A stretch of DNA of 64,000 bases from Jacaranda mimosifolia (GCA_018894105.1 CM032132.1:30741379-30805378); one strand, 5' to 3'. Shown: positions 43,290 to 55,130, counted from the stretch's first letter. Notes: generated by a model from the letters alone, not told the origin. Numbers and translations: made by a program.

Positions 43290-44360
43290 TGTTGGTATGT
43301 GCATAGATACTTATACTTATTAAGCTTGGTTTGGCTTGTTTAACTGACGAGCTCGAACTGCTCGTGAATCGTCTTATCTCATTTATACTCCTAATTCTTA
43401 ATGTAAATAAAATAAAATTATAAAAAATATTATTCAGAAGAATAAAAGGTGTGACTTTTTTTACACTATTAAAAATAAGTTTAGAAAATTGATGATATGA
43501 CATAATTAGTTTATTAGAATATTTTAGAATAATATTATTATTTTTAAAAATAAAATAGTAATTGTCATTTGAATAAATAAAATAAGAGTGTCAAATAGTG
43601 AACTAAAAGAAACAAATAGAAAGTGTGGGATAATTGTATAATATAGCTGCATGAAGCAAAGAAATTTTATTACATATATGTATATATAAATTGTTAGGTA
43701 AAGGAGTAATATTTTTGCATTGTGAGTATTGGGTAAAGAAAATACTATAATAATTCATTTCACTAATCAAAATATATAATATTAACAAACAAATAAAAAT
43801 ATAGACTAAGTAGGTGTTTGGCTAAGATTTTAATGAAAAGATGTTATAAAAAAAATTTATGCTTATAAAAATATCAGATTTTATCTTTTAAAATAAGCCT
43901 TGCAATGTATGAATAAAATAAAAACTTAAAATTCATATGGTTTAGATTATTACAAGAGTGTGTTCAAATTTTAAAAATAAGTAAATACCTCTTTACATTT
44001 TGTAGAATAGCTTATAATACAAAACACTTTATTTTAGAAATTTATAAAAAAAATATATTTATCAAAAATAATTGGCATTACATATATATATATATATATT
44101 AAAAAATTATGAACGAATTTTTTTAAAGTAAAAAATAAAGGACAATCTAATAAGCAAAAGAAACAATATTATTAATTGCGACAGCGTAGAAAAACCAGCG
44201 CAAAGTTATCCATTTAGTGGCGGTAACACTAACTGCCGCTACTTATTATGAATTCCATGGCGGGTTGGATAAATTGTCGCTTAACCACCATCAAATTAAT
44301 ATTTTGCGGCGGTTGAGACAAATCGTCGCAAAATATATACCGCGATTAACCTATTTTTAA
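43290..44360. other. AT-rich interior of CACTA-type element
   Basis: No gene. 44180-44345 is a patch of different character with GCGGCGGTTGAGACAAATCG, TCGC and GGCGG words and partial inverted symmetry, ending TTTTTAATGGTG; it may be one end of another small DNA transposon. A (TA)n run sits at 44080-44100. Confidence 0.4.
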
Positions 44361-44361
44361 T

Positions 44362-44975
44362 GGTGTATATATATACACACTATATATGTATATAAGTATG
44401 AATAAAAAATTATATTATATATATTTTTATAAATATTAAATATTATTTAATTCAGAATGAATAAATAGAAAAAAAATAGATAAAATCAAACTAATTTAAA
44501 TTTTATTTATAAATTTATATATATGGTTATTATATATATGTGAATAAGTATAAATAGAAAAAATAAGTATACATGTACGAATAATTAGAAAGAAAAAAGA
44601 TAAAAATAAAAATTATTTAAAATTTTATAGATAAATTTATATATATATATAAATATCTACAAAACAAGAATATATGAAATAATGAAAAATGAGAAATAAT
44701 GATAAATTTATATATATATATGTATAAATTGAGAAATATATGAAATAATGGAAGAAGAGAAAATTGAGAATAAAAAGAAAAAAAAAAGAAGAAAAATAAT
44801 AAAATATGATAATAAAAAGTTATTTAAATTGAATTGTAAATATGTGAAATGATTAAGTGTAAATTGGTCTTTTTATATTAAAATTATGTTAAATGGGCAA
44901 CAAATGTGGAGGGGAGGCTGTGTGCACGGTTTTATAAAACATACGGAAGTTATTTTGTATATATATTTTTTTCAT
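44362..44975 (+). repeat. Direct repeat R1 (~610 bp)
   Basis: AT-rich block from TATATATGTATATAAGTATG to AAGTTATTTTGT, collinear with R2 at 48157-48778 with few differences (small indels in TA runs, scattered substitutions). Neither copy has coding sequence, TG...CA ends or an adjacent primer site. Confidence 0.8.
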
Positions 44976-44979
44976 AGGA

Positions 44980-45480
44980 GTGTTTGGTGCTTATTTTACA
45001 AATCACAAGGGGGTAAATTGCAACTAGTCCAATAAAATTGTTACCATCTCAATGGAGCCTTTACTTTTCTTTTTCTCGCTAACGTAGTGTTTGGTTATAT
45101 TGGAAAAATTACATTTTTGATCCCATTGGATAGGGGGTATGTACTTTTGGTGCTTAGGTTGACACTTATAGGACCAAAACTCTAAATTTTTTAACACATT
45201 TGGGATAGCACCTCAACTTCCGTTAGTGTTTGGGATAAACCGTTACATTAAAATAAATTAATTACCCAACAACCCCAAAAATTTAATTTATTTATAAAAA
45301 TTCCACAAATTTTGAAATGCCCAATCAACTTTCATTAAAAAAATTTAAAAAAATAATTTTTTTTTTAAATGTATAACAAAATCCTCCTAAAAAAATTAAA
45401 AATTTTATATATCAATATAAATATCATATAAATATATACAATATCAATATAAATATATACATAAATAAATATATATATAT
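44980..45480. other. AT-rich stretch with MULE-like end
   Basis: TGGAAAAATTACATTTTTGATCCC at 45101-45124 resembles the TIR of the MULE-like element at 11381 (GGGAAAATTGYAATTTTAGTCYC). I found no matching inverted end to the right, so this may be a truncated element. Confidence 0.35.
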
Positions 45481-45482
45481 AT

Positions 45483-45760
45483 GACCCAGCCCCCTCCCTC
45501 AACCCCTCACCGCCAGCCATGGCCGGCGGCTGTCTAGCTGTGGCCAGTAGCCAGATCAGACCACTGGCCACAGCCAACAGTCGACCATGGCAGGCCACTG
45601 GCCATTGGCCGGCCATGGCCTATCCTGGCGGGTGGGGGTAGGGGTGATCTGGCCACTAGGCTACGGCCTGCTTGGCCATGGCTGGCCGCTAGCCTGGCCA
45701 GGTGGGTGGCGGTGGGGCTTGGTTGGAAGAGGCAGAGATGGCTGGGGAGAGGAGGAAAAA
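45483..45760. other. GC-rich TGGCCA/GCCATGGC island
   Basis: About 280 bp rich in GGCCATGGC, TGGCCACTGG and CAGCC words, many of them palindromic, bracketed by (TA)n runs on both sides. Short frames are open on both strands but give low-complexity Gly/Trp/Ala/His products. Comparable in character to the island at 12150-12500. Confidence 0.6.
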
Positions 45761-45769
45761 GAATATATA

Positions 45770-48156
45770 TATATGTATGTATATATATATTTTTACATAT
45801 TATAATTAAAAATATTTATTTATTTAAAATCATTAAAATTATATTGTTAGGATAAAATTTTAGATATTATTTTTATTTAAATTATTTATTTTGATTAAAA
45901 CTCTAGATCTCACACATCTTGACTTATTTATTTTATATTAATTAATAAATTTAATAAAATTAGTTATAATTAGGGCTTGTTTATTTATGAATTGGAGTAT
46001 TTTACCAAAATATTTTAGCAAATGATTTTTCAGAAGTGGGGTTGGGGAATGTTGTGGTTGTTTGTTTGTATTTTGGATCGTAATTAGAAAATAAATTGAG
46101 AATTATTTATTTATTTATTTGTGTTTTAGGAGGGAACAAGATATCATATCAATAACTTTTTTATTGGGTTGGTAGGGTGAAATTGACATTTTGAAATTGC
46201 TATTGTTAGTATGATATTTTTAGATCTTATTTTTATTTTTAAATTATTTATTTTAGTTAATAAATGTTTTTTATATTTAATAAATATATTCAACTTAATC
46301 TAATTAAATTGTTTTAGATATGATTATTTTTAATAATATTGAGATGTAATTTAAAAACAAAATTATATTTAATTAAGAGATGGATTTGATTTTTATTCTT
46401 ATTTTATAATTAGTAAATATGTTAAATTAAATTTGATTTACTTTAGATATGTTGATGATTTTAAATTTTTATTTTTTTAATTCAACTTCAATTAAAAGAT
46501 TATTAAATATTTTAAAAAATTATTAATAAAATTATTTAAATTTTTTTTGAGTAATTTAAATAATATTGAAGTTAAACCCCCATGTTAAAGTTATAAATAA
46601 GTCCAGGGATATTTTTGTCTAAAAAATAATCAAAGCAGCTTTTAAATGATATTTTTTAATTTTAATATAAATTTTCAATTATATCTACAAATTTGTTAAG
46701 GATACTAACAGTTCTTCAAATATTTAATTAAATATCTGGGGATAAAAATTAATTTTGTTAAACTTATAACTATATTAATAAGTTTATATTACAATGTCAT
46801 GAGTATTTCAAAATAATTTTAAAATTTCCAACCATATTAAAGTTATACAAGTTGATCAATTTCAAAATAATTTGTGTTAATTAAGTGTAGAAAATTTTCA
46901 CTAAATGCATGTTCAAATTGTCCACATCAATATATTATTAGTAAAAAATATTCTAATTTTTAAAATAAAATTAATTACACATAAAGACTAAAGTTTATAG
47001 AATTTATAAATAATTTTTCTAAAATCTTTTTGTTCAAAAACAATGTTCTAATAAATAATAAAAAAAAATAGAATTAAATTTTTAACCCCCATAACAATAC
47101 GTCATAATTTATCTTATAATATAAGATAAAATAAATAATTTTTGTATATACTATTTATACACAAAATGGAGGGAGGAGCAAAATTTTTGAGGGAATAAAA
47201 AAATAATAGGGGAATTCATTTTTGGAGGGAAACTTGTTTTTTTGAAGGAAATATAATACATAGACCAACTAATTCTTAAAAACAACTTATTCAAATCCAT
47301 AAAAGTTAATAATCATTAAATTTAATAATATACTTTATGTTAATACTTTTTTACACTATATTAGATCACGAAAGTTATCTTCATTTTAGCAATTTATATA
47401 GTACAACATACACACAATTAACATATATATATATCTATAAGTTATAAAAATCTTTAACCGGCCAATACAACGATTAAAAATTGAAATGTAACATTAACAG
47501 GCCTAACTTCAGGGATTGTTTTCTTTTCATTAAGTATTATGGTAAATTATATGTCTTTCTTTTCTTTTGCTATTCAAGTATGTAACCTTTAACTATTTAT
47601 TTTAAGGAGCTTTTAGAATTTTTCTAAAAGAATATTGTAATAAATTATAATAAAAAATTAAATTCTTAAGCACCAAAATTTATAAGTCCAAATTATATGT
47701 TATTTAACTATTTTAACTATAATAGAAAGTCATTTAATAATTTAAAAAATTATATGTCAATTCATCATATAATCTAAGATAAAAAAAAAAATTAAGTTTG
47801 CTATAAATTATTTATATAAAAAAAAATGGAGGATCTAAAATTTAGAGGAATTGAAAAAATGAAGGGAATTCATTATTATTAGTGGGAATTTTTGAAAGAA
47901 ATCAAATTAAATTATTATGTCAAACTAATAATAAAAACAATTGTTAACATTTTTTATGGCCCAAATTTTGGAGGGAATACAAATTTGGAGGGAAACAAAA
48001 TTGCATTGCCATCCAAATTCATTAAATACATTTATACATATGTATAAAATAAGAATATATGAAATAACGAGAAATGAGAAATACTGATAAATTTATATAT
48101 GTATAAAATGAGAAATATATGATGAATCTTTAAATTTTATTGAAATTTATATATAT
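45770..48156. other. AT-rich interior of CACTA-type element
   Basis: No gene. Two diverged blocks, near 47080-47240 and 47755-47890, share TAAGATAAAA..., AAAATGGAGG, GAGGGAATTGAAAA-like and GGGGAATTCATT elements about 660 bp apart. 48035-48125 is a partial third copy of part of R1/R2 (AAATGAGAAATA.TGATAAATTTATATA). Confidence 0.4.
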
Positions 48157-48778
48157 TTGTATATATATACTATATATGTATATAAGTATGAATAAAAAAT
48201 TATATTATGTATATTTTTATAAATATTAAATATTATTTAATTTAGAATGAATAAATAGAAAAAATAGATAAAATCAAACTAATTTAAATTTTATTTATAA
48301 ATTTATATATATGGTTATTATATATATATATATATGTGAATAAGTATAAATAGAAAAAATAAGTATACATGTATGAATAATTAGAAAGAAAAAAGATAAA
48401 AATAAAAATTATTTAAAATTTTATAGATAAATTTATATATATAAATATCTACAAAATAAGAATGTATGAAATAATGAAAAATGAGAAATAATGATAAATT
48501 TATATATATGTATAAAATGAGAAATATATGAAATAATGGAAGAAGAGAAAATTGAGAATAAAAAGAAAAAAAAATAAGAAGAAAAATAATAAAATATGAT
48601 AATAAAAAGTTATTTAAATTGAATTGTAAATATGTGAAATGATTAAGTGTAAATTGGTCTTTTTATATTAAAATTATATTAAATGGGCAACAAATATGGA
48701 GGCGGAGATGGTGTGTGCGTGGTTTTATAAAATATAAAGAAGTTATTTTGTGTGTGTGTATATATATATATATATTTT
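48157..48778 (+). repeat. Direct repeat R2 (~620 bp)
   Basis: Second copy of R1, 3.8 kb away in the same orientation. It ends in an expanded GTGTGTGTGTATATATATAT run. Confidence 0.8.
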
Positions 48779-48829
48779 CACAGTAGGGTTTGAAATTAAA
48801 ACAAATGTTTGAAATAATTATTTTAAATC

Positions 48830-49047
48830 AAATTGGCAGGTTGAATTAGGTGGATTTGAGTTGACAAGTTGACCAAATAAAATTCAGGTCGGCCCGAACC
48901 TGACCTAATACGATTCAGGTTGGGTTGGTGTTGAACATTTTCAAGTTATTATCAGGTTGGGTTGGGATAGAGCTGAGAAAATTAATATTATACTCCTACT
49001 TCAACCCAACCCGAACTCACACGATCAACCCAAATTGCCACCCCTAT
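48830..49047. other. Possible hAT-type end
   Basis: Read on the minus strand the right edge is TAGGGGTGGCAATTTGGGTT, a typical hAT-like terminus, with GGTTGGGTTG and CAGGTT words inside, as in many small plant hAT elements. A matching left end and an 8-bp duplication were not found, so it is a fragment at best. Confidence 0.4.
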
Positions 49048-49860
49048 AATGGCACTAATTCATTATAAAATTAGTGAAGCCCAATTAATCAAAAAGGAGT
49101 TACTAAAGCCCAATTAATCAACTCTGCAATTTGATGTCAAACCTAATCTTTACCAAATGACATTAATTTACTAAAAAATTGGTGAACTCATATTAATAAA
49201 AGAAAAGTTGTAAAAGCACAATTAATCAATTTTTTAGGTTTATGTCAGATCCAATTCATTTTGAAATCGAATTCACTAATTTACTAAGAGAATTATTAAA
49301 GCTCAATTAATGAAAAGGAAATTGGTAAAGCTCAATTAATGAATTCTTCAAATTAGAATGAAACCCAATTTGCCAATTCACTAAAATATTAGTTAAGCCC
49401 AATTAGTTAAAAAAAATAAAATAATAAGTTGTTCAACTCAAAGTAATCAATTATTTGAACTAATGTGAAGCCCAATTAATAAAAAATAAGCTCAGTTCCT
49501 TGAAGAAAGCTTGATTCATCATTTACCTCACTTCAAATTTGTTCAAGACCAACTCTTAAAATGAAGCCTAATTCGTCACTTAATTTACTATAAATTTGGT
49601 CAAATATATTTCATAAATGAAAACTCCCAATTCATTGAATAATTCACAAAAAGTTATAACGCCTAATATTTTAAAGAAATTACCCCAACTAATGGATTAT
49701 TCACTTCAAATTTCTTCAAGCTCATTCTTTAAAATAAAATCCGATTCAGTAATAATTCACTAAAAAATTGGTTAAGCCCAATTAACAAATTCTTTAAATT
49801 ATTGTGAAGTCCATTTTTGGAACAAAAGCTCAACCCACAAGTATTAGTAAAAGTTTAATT
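49048..49860 (+). repeat. Degenerate minisatellite (AAGCCCAATTAATCAA type)
   Basis: About ten or more degenerate units, spaced roughly 60-90 bp, each with AAGCCCAATTAAT(C/G)AA, then TTTAAATT.GTG, CCAATTCA and TTCACTAAAAAATTGGT. It reads as an old tandem array with high divergence. Confidence 0.7.
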
Positions 49861-49879
49861 TAATATTCATTTATAATTA

Positions 49880-50296
49880 GTAACAAAAATCATTGTTACC
49901 ATATGTGTACAATTGATATTTGGAGGGAATGAATTTTGGAGGGAAGTTACTTAAAGTTTAGTAAATAAAAACTTTGTTATAATATATTTTATTTGTAACA
50001 AATATTTTGTTGTTACAAAAGGTACCAAATTTTGTTACAAATATATCTTCTTATATGACGAAAAATGTTATATGTAACAAAATAACATTTTCCATAACGA
50101 ATTATTATTTAGTTACGAATATAAAAAATTTAAGGTAACGAATTTGAGTTAAAGGTAACAAAACTTTTACTTTGTTACTCAAGAAAATGTTATTTGTTAC
50201 AAAAAATCAATTTTGTTACAATAAATCTAACATATGTAACGAATTTTATCTTTGTTACCAAAAATTTTGTTACGCGAAGTGCAATTTGTTGTAATG
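49880..50296. repeat. CACTA right subterminal repeats
   Basis: Numerous GTAACAAA and TAACGAA words in both orientations up to GTTACGCGAAGTGCAATTTG, matching the left subterminal region. Ends at the CATTA-type terminus. Confidence 0.8.
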
Positions 50297-50299
50297 ATA

Positions 50300-51502
50300 G
50301 GTGCACCACTTAATTGACTTTAAGTAGGTTGATTAAATCTAGTTATTACATGAGTGTATCCCCATACATTCATGGGTCTTCAAAAGTCTCTATGCCTTTA
50401 ATGGTCTTCTTTGTTCCATGCAACATTTATATGAGAAAGAAATCCTCACTCCTAATAATTCTACTCTCATAACATTTACAAGATAGAATTATCAGGCATG
50501 CAAGCCTCAATTTAATACAACCATTTTTAACAACTTGAAAAAAATAAAATCAATATTAAAGGCTCATGATCATCCCCATTTTTTCATCATTCATTCAATA
50601 ATTAAATGAATAATAAATAAATTTAGAATTAACAATTAATTCCAACAATTAAATGCTTATCTCATAAATAAATAATTGGCGAAACAAGAGGAAGCATAAC
50701 AATTATGCCATAATTTGAAGATTAACTTTAAAGAATTTTTAAAAGCATTCAAAAATATCAAACATAATTTTGAGACCTTGCACAATACTTGTACATCTAT
50801 CATGTGTGAGTCAAAACTTTTTTGGTCACATAAGGAGCACAAAAATAACAAAAACTCATGCCAAAGGAAAATGTGTCGTTGCCCGTCTAGGCTGGGCTCA
50901 TTGCCGCATGGCAGGTGCCCACCAAGCATACCCACTGCTCGGCCAATGCTCGGCCAGGCAGGGCAGCTTGCCCTGTTTTCACTTTAGCACCAAGCCATGT
51001 CGATTTTAGCTCAACTTTTGTACACCAAAAAATTTAGGACACTTCCTAAACATTAAAACACACATTATAGATGAAATTCCAGATTCAAAACTCCTTTTAA
51101 AAATAGAATTTCAAGTGTTCAATCGTGCTTTCAAAAATAAGTAAAGTAAGAATTGCATTCTTTAGAAATCTTCAATAAAACTCCAATCAAATTGGATCCA
51201 AGAATAACCAAAACAACTTAAGTCCAATCAACTCATGTTATATCAACATATAACATCGATTAATGCCAAATCAACATTCAACATTAATAGTGATGAATTA
51301 AAACATACTAATAATATGAATCAACGCTTAAAACAAATATTAGTATGCTTTCAATTCATCAATAAAGGAGCCACACAAAACATCATCCAAACACTCTAAT
51401 CCATCATATGAATCGAGAATTTGGTGATTTTGATCAATGTATCAGATGAATCAATCAATCAAAAAATCCAAATTAAAGCATGAATTAGGCTCTAATACCA
51501 CT
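50300..51502 (-). other. Copia-2 leader, proximal part, with first primer-binding site
   Basis: Non-coding leader. 50880-51000 is GC-rich (GGCAGGTGCCC, GCTCGGCC, CAGGGCAGC). 51010-51480 matches 51769-52040 and 54640-55110. The minus strand reads TGGTATTAGAGC (51489-51500), a primer-binding-site match to tRNA-Met with one change, two bases from LTR sequence beginning at 51503. Confidence 0.75.
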
Positions 51503-51657
51503 TGAAAGCAAATAAGGCACTAAAATTCAATAATAAAACTTAAATAAACTAGTGCTTACAAGAAACCAAGGATCTAAACAAGCTTAGGATTTTTGGTTGC
51601 TTGTAAGCGCTAGTTTATTTCAGCTTTTGAAGTTTTATTATTGGATCCTGGTGCCTT
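51503..51657. repeat. LTR-end fragment arranged as a palindrome
   Basis: 51503-51567 is the inner end of a Copia LTR (TGAAAGCAAATAAGGCAC...). 51595-51657 is the inverted copy of 51513-51567 with several mismatches (shared AATAATAAAACTT, ATAAACTAG.GCTTACAAG), leaving a ~27-base loop. A single-stranded form would fold as a hairpin. Confidence 0.8.
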
Positions 51658-51768
51658 CCTTGTTTACATGAATCCCTTCATGGATTCTTCCATACTAAAC
51701 CTCTTTAGTATCTTGTCAATGTACAGTGTTTGGAAAAGCCCCAGCATCCTCCTTAACCTATCTATATC
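51658..51768 (-). pseudogene. Displaced Copia RT fragment
   Basis: About 100 bp (51670-51768) similar to the RT region at 38398-38497: the minus strand reads LYIDKILKRFSMEES, the same peptide region as in the RT (LYIDKILKRFSMEEF). It lies in the leader, 13 kb from the main RT, beside the palindrome. Confidence 0.8.
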
Positions 51769-52061
51769 AAGTGCTCAATCATGCTTCTGAAAACGAGTTA
51801 AAATAAGGATCACATTCTTCAAAAATCTTCAACAAACTTCAATCAAATTGGATCCAAAAATGACCAAAACTCCTTAGGGCCAATTAATCATGCTATATCA
51901 ACATATAACATCAACTAATGTCAAACCAACATTTAACATACAACATCATTCAAACACTCCAATCTATAGATTAGATCAAGTATTTAGTGATTTTGACCAA
52001 CTCATCACATGAATCAATCAATAAAAAAAATTCAAATCATGAATTAGGCTCTGATACCACT
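51769..52061 (-). other. Second leader copy with second primer-binding site
   Basis: Repeats the end of the leader (compare 51110-51502) and ends with a perfect TGGTATCAGAGC on the minus strand (52048-52059), two bases from LTR C. This is the primer-binding site that fits the full 5' LTR. Confidence 0.82.
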
Positions 52062-54321
52062 TGAAGTCACATGTAGCGCTGGGATCCAATAATTAACACT
52101 TTAAAATGGAAATTAACTAGGCTACACATGATAAAAAAAGGATCTAAACATGTTGATGATTCAAACTTAGATAGAGAATTAACTTGATTTGTTAAAATCC
52201 AAGGAAATGAGAAAGATCAACTCAACAACTTGAATCTGTCTCCCAACAGCACAACGAAGAGTGAACAAATTTTGCTCAATCCAAACTCCTCCAAACATTC
52301 TGAAAGTATTAAAGAGCATTCTCAACTCATTGATGAAGCTATTGTAAAAAATCCAGCTCAAAAATATGAAGAGAAGTTCCTAGAAAAATTCTCCAAATTC
52401 ACTGCCCTGACGGTGGATCTCCAAAGGCTAGCAATCCTACTGTCTTACCTCTAACGTTATGATCCACACACCAATGTTGGATCCTATTCTCCTCAATATT
52501 AATTGGAGAATAAAGAGGAGAATTGCAAAGATGAAGGCTTGATTTGGAGGTGGGATAAAAAGAGAAGTGAAACTTCAACTCATGAGGCAACACTTGAAAA
52601 ATGGAGAGAAATATGAGAGAATCTAATTCTTCACACAATGAGCAAGTAGCCACCTCCTTTCTCCTTCTATATCTATAGATAGAGTAAGGATGGTGTGATA
52701 CCAACGTGGCATCACACCTTCCTCAAGTGACCGCCAACTAGCTTGCTTAGTTGGCAAAATTAGAATTTGAATTTTGTGTGTATTTTAATTTCGTTTGGAA
52801 TCTCATTTGAAATTAATTAAAATGCCACACCAAATGAACCTTTCATTTGAAATTTTCCTCCAAAATAGATTCTTCACATTAACTAACACTTTAATTTAAT
52901 TAATTAACCTTTTTACTTAACTAACACTTTAATTTAATTAATTAACCTTTTTACTTAACTTTTAAGTCTATTAGCTTAACTCTTTAAACTAGACATTGTT
53001 AACTTAACTCTTTAAGCTAACTTGACCAATTGATGGTCATGTGGCTCCAAAAAATTAACTACTTAATTATTAATCTAATTTAACTCCTTAAATTAGTTAA
53101 TCAAATTTACAGTTAAATTGATTAAGCCAAAAATGATCTTAATTTTTGCCAACCTCCAAAAGCAGTCCACTGGGAGTAATTTTCTGACACTTAGAAAAAT
53201 TCTTTCATCATTTAGGAAATGCTATTGGCTTTTGTGTGTGGCCCATTAGGTTCTACCATTTATTGGATATGGGCTCACAACTCTTTGTGACTTTTGAATA
53301 ACTTATATTCATCTTAGTCTAAACTCCTTTAAACTAATTGGCTCAATTCAATTAAACTCAATTAATTGAAGAGTACCTAATCTCTATGGTCAATGTCCAA
53401 CCTCAAGCCCATGGAGACCAACTAATTGGTCAAAATGAATGCTTTTGGAAAACCATTCTATCTCTATACATACCATCAAATACGGTCCTTTCGTTTTCTA
53501 TCTCTCGAAAAAGGCCTAGGGCAAGATATTTTGGCTCCCTAATAGCCTTAATTATATGGCTATATTCAAATATTCGATTCCTCTTTATGAATTCTTCTTT
53601 GGAAAACTCCCTTTTCAAATTGTCATACTACCTTGTGCAAGAATTTCTTGGAATCGATCATTATAGAATACATAGGAAATACACTCGCCCTTCATAATGA
53701 CGATGAGTCGGATCCCATCTTGGATCTCACAAACCTCCATGTCTAAGTAGCTCATGCCCGACCTCCATCCTAACGATCCGCTACGTGGCAAAGGAAAAGT
53801 CAAAGCATGAGGACCTAAACACAAGGTTACCATGGATCCTCAGGTCAAAGGACTAATTATATGCACTAACATAAGCTGGAGAACTTGCTACTGCCAACTT
53901 GCTACCTCAACTATCTATTGGATTCTTCGGGTAGGCCTTTAGTGCCTTGTTCCCTAATAAGCACCTACTAACATGCACCCATGTCTCATATGGCATTGCA
54001 CACGAAATGGAGCAATATCCAATTCTTTGGATTTATATCGTTAGTGCAATTCTATAAGGATCTTAGATACCCACTGTCTCATAAGATCTTATAACTTGGA
54101 AGTTTTAAGATCACGACCATGTAAAACTTATTTCATGATCACCACCCAGTACGTGACCAAGACCCATAGTCCTTGTGTGATGTAAGGGCTTCAACCAAAT
54201 GCTAGTGAAGTATCATTCAATCACAAGTATCATTTATTGAATATCAATCAATCAAGATTGCATCACAAGTGAAATCGTTTATAATGCCAATCTAATTGGT
54301 TTGCAGGGCACTATTCCAACA
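52062..54321 (-). repeat. Copia-2 5' LTR (copy C, complete)
   Basis: 2260 bp; on the minus strand TGTTGGAATAGTGCCC... to ...GTGACTTCA, so TG...CA ends. It contains repeated TTAATTTAATTAATTAACC blocks (a 37-bp tandem duplication at 52880-52955). The ORFs seen in it are not conserved coding. Immediately right of it begins LTR piece D. Confidence 0.88.
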
Positions 54322-54584
54322 TTAGATGCCCTATCTCATAAGATTCTATAACTTGGAATATTTTAAGATCATGATCGTGTAAAACTTGTTTCATGATCAC
54401 CACTCAATGTATGACCAAGTCTCGTGGTTTTATGTTATCTAAGGGCTTTAACCAAATGTTAGTGAAGTAAATTAAGCATAAGATGAAAATGGCCATTTAT
54501 TATTAATATCATTCAATCAAGATTGTATTATAAGTGAAATAGTTTACATGCCAATCTAATTGCCTGGAGTGCACTATTCTAACA
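54322..54584 (-). repeat. Copia LTR fragment (copy D)
   Basis: 263 bp equivalent to 54063-54321 of copy C, starting TTAGATGCCC and ending, on the plus strand, ATTCTAACA. It follows copy C head to tail. Either copy C was inserted into LTR D at TTAGA, or the end of the LTR was tandemly duplicated. Confidence 0.8.
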
Positions 54585-55130
54585 CAGGCGCGACAGCTGC
54601 CTTGTTTTCGATTAGGGACCGAGTCAAGCACAATTTTGTGAAACTTTTGTGCACCAAAAAATTTTAGGACACTTCCTAAATACTAAATCATACATTATAG
54701 ATAAATTTATAGATCTAAAAAACCTTTTAAAAATGAAAACTCAAGTGCTCAAACATGTTTCAAAAATCAAGTTTAAATGAGAATCACCATTCTCCAAAAA
54801 TCTTTAATTAACTCCAATCCAGTTGGATCCAAAAATGACCAAAATACCTTAAGGCCAAATTTAGCATACTATATCAACATGTAACATCATCAAATGATAA
54901 ATCAAAATTTAACATAATCATCCATGAATAAAAAAATACTAACATATAAATTAACTCTTAAAACACATATTAGCATAATTCAATTCATCATCAAAGGATC
55001 TACAAGCATCTTCATTCAAACACTCCAATCCATGATTTGGATCAAGTATTGGGAGATTTAGATCAATCCATCAAGTGAATCAATCAATCAAAAATCCAAC
55101 TTAAAGCATGAAATAGGCTCCGATACCACT
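54585..55130 (-). other. Leader of another Copia copy, with primer-binding site
   Basis: Homologous to 50950-51502 (CAGGCGCGACAGCTGCC, CACCAAAAAATTTTAGGACA, TCAATCAATCAAAAATCC). The minus strand carries TGGTATCGGAGC (55117-55128). It belongs to the element whose 5' LTR is copy E; the rest of that element is absent. Confidence 0.8.

Larger units (their letters stand above)
42578..50296. mobile_element. Large non-autonomous CACTA-type element (7.7 kb)
   Basis: Left end CACTACAATAAATTACAATT; right end, opposite strand, CATTACAACAAATTGCACTT. They agree at about 16 of 20 positions and carry the CACTA signature (CATTA on the right). A 3-bp target duplication ATA lies at 42575-42577 and 50297-50299, and the Copia leader resumes after it. 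Both ends are packed with TAACGAA and GTTAC(A/C)AAA words, the subterminal repeats expected of CACTA elements. No TNP2 or TNPA-like gene is present. The interior is very AT-rich and holds a SINE, a direct-repeat pair, a GC island, a possible hAT end and a degenerate minisatellite. Confidence 0.86.
37132..54321 (-). mobile_element. Copia-2: TAR/Tork-like Copia element split by a CACTA element
   Basis: Reading right to left: 5' LTR (52062-54321), rearranged leader with two primer-binding sites, CACTA insertion in the leader, gag, protease, integrase, RT, RNase H, polypurine tract and a truncated 3' LTR (to 37132). Pol order with integrase before RT is Copia. The motifs around CFYYSKKRHWKRNC and SKHILRQYYLIREIIDRGD suggest the TAR/Tork group; this is inferred from memory of the family. 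Removing the 7.7-kb CACTA element leaves about 9.5 kb. Confidence 0.85.

Noticed and set aside
44362..48778. R1/R2 as LTRs of a retrotransposon
   Set aside because: No TG...CA ends, primer-binding site, polypurine tract, coding region or target duplication.
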